A DNA stretch of 14,143 nt from an uncultured Ruminococcus sp. Lineage in GTDB: Bacteria > Bacillota > Clostridia > Oscillospirales > Ruminococcaceae. Position 1 is the first letter of the stretch. Every line of letters starts with the position of its first letter. A program made the position numbers and the translations under genes. The notes beneath the pieces are model-generated. The model worked only from the letters and a program-made list of their open reading frames with translations, was not told where the DNA came from and did no database searches. Positions 4,209-10,599 of this stretch are shown piece by piece. Location: contig UQQA01000059.1 in the NCBI GenBank assembly GCA_900543105.1, positions 1-14,143 on the forward strand, given 5' to 3'.

Positions 4209-6611
4209 TCAGAATCCGCCGAGGATATTTGCGATATCGAGAATGATAGTGATAGAGCCGTCGCCGAGGATAGAACAGCCTGCCATACCGTTCTGCTTAA
4301 CGTTGAAGTTATTGAGAAGCGAGGAGAACGGCTTGACAACGACCTGCTGTTCACCGATAAGCTCATCGGCGAAGATGCAGGCACACTTGCCCTCAGTTTC
4401 GGCGAGGATAACGATACCCTCGTAAAGGTCTGTAGTTTTCGGCTCAAGGTCATAGATATCATAAAGCCTGATAAGCGGGAAGCATTCGCCTCTTATCATT
4501 ATCATTTCCTTGCCGTCGGTGTCCTTGATAAGCTGGTTAGGCTTTACCTTGAACGACTCTCTGATAGAATTTATCGGGATAGTGAAGATAGACTGACCGA
4601 CGGAAACTTCCATACCGTCAACAATGGAGAGTGAGAGAGGGATCTTAATGATGAACTGGCTTCCCTCACCCCACTTGGAGTCAACGGAGACCGAGCCGCC
4701 GACCTTTTCGATATTCTTCTTAACAACGTCCATTCCAACGCCTCTGCCCGAGTATTCGGTGACCTGATCATTGGTAGAGAAGCCGGGGAGCATTATCATA
4801 TTGTATATTTCTTTATCAGTATATTCACTTACCGGCTTTGTAAGAATTCCGTTCTTTTCAGCCTTTTCAATGACTTTTTGAGCATTGATGCCCGCGCCGT
4901 CATCGGCAACAACAATGATAACTTCGTTTGAGGAATTATATGCGGAAAGGGTGATCCTGCCCTTTGCAGGCTTGCCCCTTGCGATTCTGTCCTCAGCGTG
5001 TTCCTCGATGCCGTGATCCATAGAGTTTCTTACCATGTGCATAAGAGGGTCATTGAGCTGATCGATAATAGACTTGTCAACTTCTGTTTCTTCGCCCTCG
5101 AATACAAGGTCAACGTCCTTTCCAAGCTTGACCTTCATATCGCGGACAATACGGGTCATTTTGTTGAATGCGCCCGAAATGGGAACCATTCGTATCGACA
5201 TAACGGTATCCTGAAGCTCAGAATTGAGCTTTCTGAGCTGACGTGCGGATTTCTGGAAGTTATCAAGGCGAAGTCCCTTCAAGTCGGGGTTCGAGGTTAC
5301 CATAGCTTCAGTGATAACAATTTCGCCGACAAGGTCAAGGAGCGTATCGAGCTTGTTGAGGTTTACGGAAATAAGCGACTGCTTTGCGCCCGAACCCTTG
5401 TTGCCGAGCATATTGTTGATCTGCTCAACGGATTTCTTTTCGGGCTGTGCGGCAGGCTTGGCAGCAGGTGCAGGAGTTGGAGCAGCTGCCTGTGCAGGCG
5501 CAGCTGTCGGAGCAGCCTGTGCGGGAGCGGCAGGAGCAGAAACAGCAGGAGTGCTGTCGGAGGAAAGTATCTCGCAGCATTTTACGTTAGGGCTGCCGTT
5601 TATAGCGCGGATAACGCCCTTGGGGTCGTCCGCTTCAAAGTGTATCATAAATCCGCTGTCAATGATAGTCTGTGCGGTTGCGGAGTTTTCTTCGATATCC
5701 GCAGGTTCGTAGGAGAGCGACCTGCACTTGTCCCTGATATTGTTGATAACGATGAGCGCACGGAGATTTTCCATTTTGCAGTCTTCCTCAAACGTTACCT
5801 TGACATTTATCCTGCCGACAAGCTCTACAACTCTGCCTCTTTCAACTATATCGTATGATTTTACATTGGAACATTCGCCGATAAGACTGATAACGCTGTC
5901 GATATCCATATCGGAAGAAGGCTTGAACTTTATGATAAAGCCGTTTTCGATGATATCCTTTGCCGTTTCGGGGTTCGTTTCGATATCGGCAGGGATATAT
6001 TCAAGCTTTTCGCAGTCCTCGGCGATCTTGTTTACGACGAGGAGAGCGCGGAGGTTTTCCATTTTGCAGTCGTCGTCAAAAGTAACCTTTACAGTGGTAA
6101 GGTCGTCATCAGCAGCCGATGAAGCAGCAGGTGTGCTTGTCTGTGCAGGAGTGGAAGCCGCAGGTGCAGGGGCAGGTGCAGCCGCAGGAGCATCAGCGCC
6201 GCCTTTAAGTACAGCGGCGAATGCTTCGATCTTCTGCATTATCGCTGTGAAGTCAGTCGGTGTGTATTCGTCCTCCTGAATAAGTTCGATCTCAGCTTTG
6301 AGAAGGTCGGATGCCGAGAAAAGAATATCGTAAAGCGTGTTCATATCGGAGATAACGGGGTTTTCCTCACGGATAACATAGAACATATCCTCGATGCTGT
6401 GCGCAAGTTTGGACATATTGTCAAGACCCATCATCGCAGACGAACCTTTTATCGTATGCATCGTTCGGAAAATTTCGTTGATCTCTTCGGGCGAGAATGA
6501 ATGTTCACTCTCGGTCTTCATAAGTATCTGGTCAAGTTCTTCCAGCAGGGAAGTGGTCTCAAATATATAAGTATCGACCATTGACTCCATACCGGCTTCA
6601 AATTTTGCCAT
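4209..6611 (-). CDS. cheA: CheA, chemotaxis sensor histidine kinase with duplicated P2 domain
   Basis: CheA autophosphorylates under receptor control and passes phosphate to CheY and CheB. At 800 residues it is longer than typical CheA. Domains: P1/Hpt (about 1-135) with phospho-His52 in MHTIKGSS; an Ala/Pro linker; two homologous P2 domains (171-258 and 268-350, both containing DCKMENLRAL); a second Ala/Pro linker (353-393); P3 dimerisation (about 412-475); P4 ATPase with DPLMHMVRNSMDHGIE (N box), ADDGAG (567-574) and GRGVGMD (622-628); and P5, CheW-like (about 661-800). The start at 6611 is chosen because the Hpt domain begins there and AGGTAGGTG precedes it. A longer frame from 6701 would translate the GC-rich leader. 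It is the first gene of the che run. Confidence 0.96.
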   Translation of the reverse strand: MAKFEAGMESMVDTYIFETTSLLEELDQILMKTESEHSFSPEEINEIFRTMHTIKGSSAMMGLDNMSKLAHSIEDMFYVIREENPVISDMNTLYDILFSASDLLKAEIELIQEDEYTPTDFTAIMQKIEAFAAVLKGGADAPAAAPAPAPAASTPAQTSTPAASSAADDDLTTVKVTFDDDCKMENLRALLVVNKIAEDCEKLEYIPADIETNPETAKDIIENGFIIKFKPSSDMDIDSVISLIGECSNVKSYDIVERGRVVELVGRINVKVTFEEDCKMENLRALIVINNIRDKCRSLSYEPADIEENSATAQTIIDSGFMIHFEADDPKGVIRAINGSPNVKCCEILSSDSTPAVSAPAAPAQAAPTAAPAQAAAPTPAPAAKPAAQPEKKSVEQINNMLGNKGSGAKQSLISVNLNKLDTLLDLVGEIVITEAMVTSNPDLKGLRLDNFQKSARQLRKLNSELQDTVMSIRMVPISGAFNKMTRIVRDMKVKLGKDVDLVFEGEETEVDKSIIDQLNDPLMHMVRNSMDHGIEEHAEDRIARGKPAKGRITLSAYNSSNEVIIVVADDGAGINAQKVIEKAEKNGILTKPVSEYTDKEIYNMIMLPGFSTNDQVTEYSGRGVGMDVVKKNIEKVGGSVSVDSKWGEGSQFIIKIPLSLSIVDGMEVSVGQSIFTIPINSIRESFKVKPNQLIKDTDGKEMIMIRGECFPLIRLYDIYDLEPKTTDLYEGIVILAETEGKCACIFADELIGEQQVVVKPFSSLLNNFNVKQNGMAGCSILGDGSITIILDIANILGGF
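5562..6101 (-). repeat. Tandem P2-domain coding repeat inside cheA
   Basis: Two adjacent coding units (6101-5838 and 5810-5562) encode homologous domains of about 85 residues. Both begin VKVTF, share DCKMENLRAL, and run in step through a PADIE-N-TA segment and an I(I)xxGF(I/M)I strand to a C-terminal SPNVK/CSNVK-type end. Near-identical DNA is visible around 5772 and 6061, so the units arose by duplication rather than convergence. Confidence 0.85.
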
Positions 6612-6642
6612 TTTTAAGCACCTACCTGTTTGATTAATAATT

Positions 6643-6685
6643 GCGGGGAACGCCCCGTGCGAATCTGCACTGCCGCTCCGCTTGG
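6643..6685 (-). repeat. GC-rich leader element, copy 2, upstream of cheA
   Basis: Read on the minus strand, this has CAAGCGGAGCGG, then GTGC/GCAC around a GATT core, then a GGGG-CGTT-CCCC stem-loop ending GC. The order and spacing resemble the leader of the gene at 301 (234-283). It ends about 32 bases before the cheA start codon. Confidence 0.45.
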
Positions 6686-6702
6686 TTTTTGATAAAGTCA
6701 AG

Positions 6703-6748
6703 CCGTGTCATAAAACCGTACACGGATAAGGGTTGGTCAGCCACCAAC
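6703..6748 (-). other. Two hairpins in the cheA leader
   Basis: CCGTGT and ACACGG (6703-6725) form a 6-bp stem, and GTTGGT and ACCAAC (6732-6748) form a second 6-bp stem with a 5-base loop. Both lie in the predicted 250-base leader of cheA. No U-tract follows either, so they are not obvious terminators. I could not match the leader to a known riboswitch class by eye. Confidence 0.45.
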
Positions 6749-6775
6749 AAATTTAAAATTTCTTGCTGAAATGTA

Positions 6776-6804
6776 TTGCCGTTCGGTAAAAATTGTGTTA
6801 TAAT
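6776..6804 (+). promoter_or_regulatory. Sigma-A-type promoter for the FliK-like operon
   Basis: TTGCCG (6776-6781) and a perfect TATAAT (6799-6804) are 17 bases apart, with an extended -10 TGT. Transcription would begin near 6811 and run through a leader of about 290 bases to the start at 7102. The long distance leaves room for a second, unrecognised promoter nearer the gene. Confidence 0.55.
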
Positions 6805-6869
6805 GGTATCTGAACATTTAAATGAACCGTAAAGATCAATTCCGAGCCATTATTATTCACAATATATAC

Positions 6870-6898
6870 ATTATACAATATTTTTCCCATCTTAACAA
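6870..6898 (-). promoter_or_regulatory. Sigma-A-type promoter for the che operon
   Basis: On the minus strand TTGTTA (6893-6898) is 17 bases from a perfect TATAAT (6870-6875). The predicted start near 6863 gives cheA a 250-base leader and makes its first 50 or so bases antisense to the start of the plus-strand transcript. Confidence 0.55.
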
Positions 6899-6956
6899 GG
6901 CTTTTGCAGGAGAACTTTTCTGCTCTTTTTAGTATATTTTGCACAAAAATCAGTGC

Positions 6957-6989
6957 TTTGATTTTAAGGATCGGGAAGTGAAAATCAAA
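6957..6989. other. 9-bp inverted repeat in the FliK-like gene leader
   Basis: TTTGATTTT (6957-6965) and AAAATCAAA (6981-6989) are perfect complements around a 15-base loop containing AAGGATCGGGAAG. It could be an RNA stem in the leader or a dyad for a DNA-binding protein. Nothing else in the window repeats it. Confidence 0.35.
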
Positions 6990-7101
6990 CTCTGCAATTA
7001 CAAAAAACAATGTGGAAAACTTAAAAAATATGTGAATTTTGCACAAATATTAATCTTACCCCTTTTGACATCACATAAAAATCATTAAGGAGCGATAGAG
7101 A

Positions 7102-9231
7102 ATGTCCGATCTGCTTAATATTACAACACCTGTTGCGCCTAAGAACTATGATTTTTCGCCGAAAAACAACCCTCAGCAGACTCAGACCGACCGGGTATTT
7201 AACCTCGGCGACACTACAAAGGTCCAGAAATCGACCGAGCGCGATCAGGAATACACCTATCAGGACAACAAGGACGGTTCGGTGCTCAACACCGATATCA
7301 CGCCTGCCAAAGACCCGACCGCGGGGATAAACGTCCTCCGCTCCATCATAGGTGAGGAAACGCTGACCGCTCTGCGCGAAAGCGGCTCTGCCGATATCCT
7401 CAACAAGGTGACGGAATTCGCCAACGAGGTCATGCTCAAGCCTGCGAACGTTTCGGGCGATATGATAGCGCAGGAGAAGCAGTCAACAGCGTTCAGCGAC
7501 CCTATCTGGGGCAATATGAAGGATATGCTGATGAAAACGGGTTCGAGCGATGTCGGCGAGGCTGTTCTGCAGTTCACCAAAGCCGCCGCAGACGCTTCCG
7601 CCCGTGACAGCATCGTAACTTCCGTTGCGGAAAATCTGCGCTATCTCTCCGATACTGCCGCACCGACACGCTCACTTGCACAACGGCTCACCGAGCTTGC
7701 GGATGGTCTTACAAAGGATAACTTCACCGAAATGAAAGGCGAGATGCTCTCACTGCTCAATGAGCTGAGGGGAAGTCTTCTTATGAATGACAAGACCGAA
7801 AACCTCATTTCGCTTGCGATATACAACATCTCACGCTTCAACGGAAGTACTTCGGCACTCGGCGAAAGCTTCAACGCCATTCTCGATATGACCCCGAACC
7901 AGGAGCAGGCGGACGCTCTCCGTCAGCTTTTTATGAATTACATAGAAAATGCCGACCTGCCGACTGATATAAAGCTTGCTTCGCTGAACACTATCGTCCA
8001 AGGCTCGGCTTCGCCGTTCAGTTCGCTTTCTCTTTTGGCGGAAAAGGTCGGCGCGGCTCTCAACGAATCGACTGTCCCGTTGGAGCTTCTTACAAAAAAT
8101 GCGGAGAACATCGCCTCGGACGGGGGACTTGATTCTCTCCGTCAATTGTTCTCGCAGATGCTCCCCGCGTCAATGAGCGGCGCACTCAACAATATCCTCA
8201 AAAGCTACGATTCAACGGGCAATGTGGCTTCGCTCATCGACCGGCTCAGCATTATGATAAACTCCGTCGATGATATGGATAAGAAAACAATGCTCGCCGA
8301 CAAGACGAACGAAATTCTTGCGAACCTGCCATTCCTCGAGAAAGATGTTTCGTTCGCTTCGGATTCGATCTTAAATCAGCAGTCGCTTATTTTGCTTTCG
8401 CAGAAGCTTGGCACGAACCTTAACGAAGCACTCGCCGCAGTAACTCCTCAGCGTCTTTCGGCTATGCTTTCCACCATTGAAACGCAGTCGGGTTCGGCTT
8501 CGATAAGATCTGTTTTCGGAGAGATACTTCCGCAGTCCGCAATGAACGAGCTCAACCTTATCCTGCGAAGCTTTAACGCAACGGGCGACCTTAACAAGCT
8601 TATCGATAATCTGAGCATCGCACTCAATTCCGTCAACGATATGGATAAAAAAATTATCCTTGCGCAAAGTATAAATCAGATGCTGAGCGGCTTGACTGCC
8701 GCAGACGGGATCAAATACAAGCCGCCGACATCAATGGAAAATCTTATGGATTTTCTTTCAAAAAATATAAACGATTCTTCGCTCAAATCGCTTTCGTCAA
8801 TGAGCCGCTCGGATATGATGCAGGGATTTCTCTCCACTCCGGGGGCGATGACACCTTTGCTTCACTTCCTTGTGCCGATAAATGACGGCGGCTTCAAGGC
8901 TTTCGGTGAGCTTTGGGTTGACCCCGATGCTGAGAGCAGGACGGCGGGCGAAGATTCACGTCAGATGTTCCTCTGCTTTGAGATAGAGGACGTTGGCTAT
9001 TTTGAGCTTGAACTTCGTTCTTACGGAAAGAAGCTGAACGTTTCACTCCTCTGCCCGTCGGGAACGGAGGGCGTTTTCAAGCCGCTCCGTGACAGCATAC
9101 CGAAGATAGCTTCGGCGAGCGGATATTCCATGGAAAATACGACTATCGGCACGGTAATAAAGCGGCGTGATCTTACGCAGGTGTTCCCGAAATTAAAGGA
9201 AAAAAGGAGCGGTCTGAATGTCAAGATATAG
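7102..9231 (+). CDS. FliK-like hook-length-control-type protein
   Basis: The 709-residue protein resembles FliK, the secreted ruler of flagellar hook length, mainly in its C-terminal domain. Residues 622-690 match the Flg_hook pattern: FEIEDVGYFELELRSYGKKLNVSLL, then a helix and a final strand. The N-terminal 60 residues are polar and probably disordered. The middle is helical and contains a tandem duplication, residues 308-410 and 428-532, with paired motifs such as SLSLLAEKVGAALNES/SLILLSQKLGTNLNEA and SVDDMDKK/SVNDMDKK. AAGGAG (7087-7092) is nine bases before the ATG. Overlap with the FlhB-tail-like gene by 14 bases supports a joint role, as in the Bacillus subtilis ylqG-ylqH pair. It may act in flagellar export switching or in an unknown process; no other flagellar gene is visible here. 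Confidence 0.7.
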   Translation: MSDLLNITTPVAPKNYDFSPKNNPQQTQTDRVFNLGDTTKVQKSTERDQEYTYQDNKDGSVLNTDITPAKDPTAGINVLRSIIGEETLTALRESGSADILNKVTEFANEVMLKPANVSGDMIAQEKQSTAFSDPIWGNMKDMLMKTGSSDVGEAVLQFTKAAADASARDSIVTSVAENLRYLSDTAAPTRSLAQRLTELADGLTKDNFTEMKGEMLSLLNELRGSLLMNDKTENLISLAIYNISRFNGSTSALGESFNAILDMTPNQEQADALRQLFMNYIENADLPTDIKLASLNTIVQGSASPFSSLSLLAEKVGAALNESTVPLELLTKNAENIASDGGLDSLRQLFSQMLPASMSGALNNILKSYDSTGNVASLIDRLSIMINSVDDMDKKTMLADKTNEILANLPFLEKDVSFASDSILNQQSLILLSQKLGTNLNEALAAVTPQRLSAMLSTIETQSGSASIRSVFGEILPQSAMNELNLILRSFNATGDLNKLIDNLSIALNSVNDMDKKIILAQSINQMLSGLTAADGIKYKPPTSMENLMDFLSKNINDSSLKSLSSMSRSDMMQGFLSTPGAMTPLLHFLVPINDGGFKAFGELWVDPDAESRTAGEDSRQMFLCFEIEDVGYFELELRSYGKKLNVSLLCPSGTEGVFKPLRDSIPKIASASGYSMENTTIGTVIKRRDLTQVFPKLKEKRSGLNVKI
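8023..8697 (+). repeat. Internal tandem duplication in the FliK-like gene
   Basis: Two coding units (8023-8331 and 8383-8697), offset by 120-122 residues, encode similar helical modules. Each has a SLxLLxxKxGxxLNE start, a (R/G)xxxxxLP turn, an LK/RSY/F-stretch and the well-conserved NSVxDMDKK block. The similarity is clear in protein but diverged in DNA, so the duplication is old. Confidence 0.75.
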
Positions 9232-9499
9232 AAAGCCTGTCACGAACGGCGCGGCAGTTGCGCTCAAATACAATCCCGAGCAGGACTATTCTCCGGTTGT
9301 TGTTGCATCGGGTCACGGCAAGGTCGCAGAGCGCATCATAAACCTTGCGGAAGAAAACGGCGTTCCCGTTTACCGTGATGACTCCACGGCGGCAATGCTG
9401 ACGATGCTGAGTGTCGGTGAGGGTATCCCCCCCGAGCTTTATCAGGTCGTTGCAGGGATATACGTTCAGGTCGTTGCGCTTGCAAAGAAGCAGTTTTAA
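9218..9499 (+). CDS. FlhB C-terminal-like (FhlB/YlqH-type) protein
   Basis: The 93-residue protein matches the cytoplasmic C-terminal domain of FlhB/YscU-type export-switch proteins, without the membrane part. Recognisable segments are VALKYNPEQDYSPVVVASGHGKVA, RIINLAEENGVPVYRDD and the C-terminal VGEGIPPELYQVVAGIYVQVV. In full-length FlhB this domain follows the autocleaving Asn-Pro-Thr-His loop. Here the equivalent position reads VTNGAAVALKY, so cleavage is not expected. AAGGAG (9204-9209) lies eight bases upstream, inside the preceding FliK-like gene, which it overlaps by 14 bases. FliK and the FlhB tail interact in flagellar substrate switching, so these two proteins may bind one another; that is inference. 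Freestanding FlhB-tail proteins are known (YlqH, FhlB), with unclear roles. Confidence 0.85.
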   Translation: MSRYRKPVTNGAAVALKYNPEQDYSPVVVASGHGKVAERIINLAEENGVPVYRDDSTAAMLTMLSVGEGIPPELYQVVAGIYVQVVALAKKQF

Positions 9500-9520
9500 C
9501 GGCGTTAAAAGGGACATAAT

Positions 9521-10387
9521 ATGAAACGAACAGCCTTGATTTTCACGGCGGCAATGCTTATCCTGACCTCGTGCAATACTGCCGAAGAAAAAACATCTGA
9601 CGATACCTCGGTTTCCTCGGAAACATCGGCTCTGACCTCTTCGGAAACATCCGAAACGGAAACTTCGACAGCCTTGCCCAAAACGACCTTTACCGAAAAT
9701 ACCGAGACCTCCGCTTCAGCAACAGAAGCTCCGATCGAAATGGTCTCCTCCGATAAAAATGAAGAAAAGGTCTGCACCTGCCCGAACAAGTGGCAGCACG
9801 CTTACTCGGAATATCTCAACGGTCTTGATTTCCTCACGGGCGGAGTTTATCTTGGCGACATAAACGGCGATGATATCCCCGAAGCTGTGATAGAGATAAA
9901 CCCTTATGAACTGACGGATATCCTTTATTTCAACGATGACGGCATGCAGGTTCTGGAGCTTTGGACAACATCGGTCTGGGGCAGCGTCCGCTATATCACC
10001 GACACAATGCAGATACTTTTCCAGCCGATGCGGGGACACACATGGGGAACTTACGGCTATACGGAATACTATCTTTACGGCTGGAACGGCTCGGACTTTG
10101 AAGTTGTTTCAACATTGTTCCGTGAGTCGGGAATGTATTATATCGATGAGGACGTAACGGAACACGCCGAACTCGGTCAGGCTTATATCGACGGTGTTGA
10201 GGTCGACAATAACACCTTTGAAGCAAGGCTTGCGGAGATACAGAAGCTTGAACAAGACAACAGCTACTTCCCCGTTGCCTATATCTACGATTCTGATATC
10301 AAGAAAAATCCCGATACAGACAGCGTAAAGGCTTATATAGAGAACAATTTTCCCTGTTTTGACAACTGGGAGCTTTTAGAAAACTAA
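9521..10387 (+). CDS. Secreted lipoprotein with EF-hand-like motif
   Basis: This is a 288-residue predicted lipoprotein. It has a signal peptide with a lipobox ending LTSC (Cys18, the lipidation site), then about 55 residues rich in Ser, Thr and Glu (about 20-75) that form a flexible spacer from the membrane. The folded part starts near 84 with CTCPNKW. GDINGDDIPEAVIEI (112-126) is a D-x-N-x-D-D-x-P-E motif of the calcium-loop/FG-GAP-like type common in extracellular proteins of Ruminococcus relatives. The remainder has alternating Tyr/Trp-rich strands and is not a family I can name. Start choice: AAAAGGGA lies just upstream of 9521, 21 bases after the FlhB-like gene, so co-transcription is likely. 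A ligand or enzymatic role is not visible. Confidence 0.8.
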   Translation: MKRTALIFTAAMLILTSCNTAEEKTSDDTSVSSETSALTSSETSETETSTALPKTTFTENTETSASATEAPIEMVSSDKNEEKVCTCPNKWQHAYSEYLNGLDFLTGGVYLGDINGDDIPEAVIEINPYELTDILYFNDDGMQVLELWTTSVWGSVRYITDTMQILFQPMRGHTWGTYGYTEYYLYGWNGSDFEVVSTLFRESGMYYIDEDVTEHAELGQAYIDGVEVDNNTFEARLAEIQKLEQDNSYFPVAYIYDSDIKKNPDTDSVKAYIENNFPCFDNWELLEN

Positions 10388-10406
10388 CGAAAGGATACTA
10401 TTATAT

Positions 10407-10577
10407 ATGAAAAAGAACAAAGATGTAACTCTTATCCAGTTCACAAAGGCAGCACTTCCAATTTCCATTGCACTCTCAATGATACTTATGCTTGGCGGCT
10501 TTATCGTCTACAAGGCTATCGCCGCTTACAACCATTATGAGCGTTGGAAAGACTATGACGAGTGCGGCTTGTCCTGA
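10407..10577 (+). CDS. Small single-pass membrane protein
   Basis: This is a short reading frame of 56 residues in the gap between the lipoprotein and amidohydrolase genes. GAAAGGA (10389-10395) lies 11 bases before the ATG. The N-terminus is positively charged (MKKNKD). Residues 17-40 form one hydrophobic helix (LPISIALSMILMLGG and onward), and the tail is aromatic and charged (YNHYERWKDYDECG) with a single cysteine. It lies 19 bases after the lipoprotein and 22 bases before the amidohydrolase, in the same direction. I do not recognise the family; a membrane-anchored accessory peptide is the most that can be said. Confidence 0.65.
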   Translation: MKKNKDVTLIQFTKAALPISIALSMILMLGGFIVYKAIAAYNHYERWKDYDECGLS

Positions 10578-10599
10578 TCTTTACCAAGGAGTAAAATGA

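Larger units (their letters stand above)
6612..7101. other. Divergent intergenic region between cheA and the FliK-like gene
   Basis: This stretch of 490 bases holds no convincing gene. It contains a promoter in each direction, the GC-rich leader element and two further hairpins on the cheA side (6703-6725 and 6732-6748). On the FliK side there is a 9-bp inverted repeat (6957-6965 with 6981-6989) and two exact copies of ATTTTGCACAAA exactly 100 bases apart (6936-6947 and 7036-7047). I see no typical sigma-D (flagellar) promoter. Confidence 0.6.

Noticed and set aside
4157..4462. A minus-strand frame overlapping the 3' end of cheA, ending IEKSLRELGYSPE in the cheA-cheW gap
   Set aside because: The last residues look protein-like, but most of the frame lies in the wrong phase of cheA and is Ser-rich nonsense; no binding site is present.
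3660..4634. A 324-residue plus-strand frame opposite cheW and the end of cheA
   Set aside because: It is antisense to well-supported chemotaxis genes and has no binding site or recognisable domain.
6612..6701. A 30-residue N-terminal extension of CheA
   Set aside because: It would be encoded by the repeated leader element, and the Hpt domain starts naturally at the ATG at 6611, which has its own binding site.
6703..6748. c-di-GMP or other known riboswitch before cheA
   Set aside because: The two hairpins lack the conserved sequence blocks of those classes, and there is no terminator/antiterminator arrangement.
7063..7100. TTGACA box at about 7065 as the promoter of the FliK-like gene
   Set aside because: No -10 box lies at suitable distance before the ribosome binding site.
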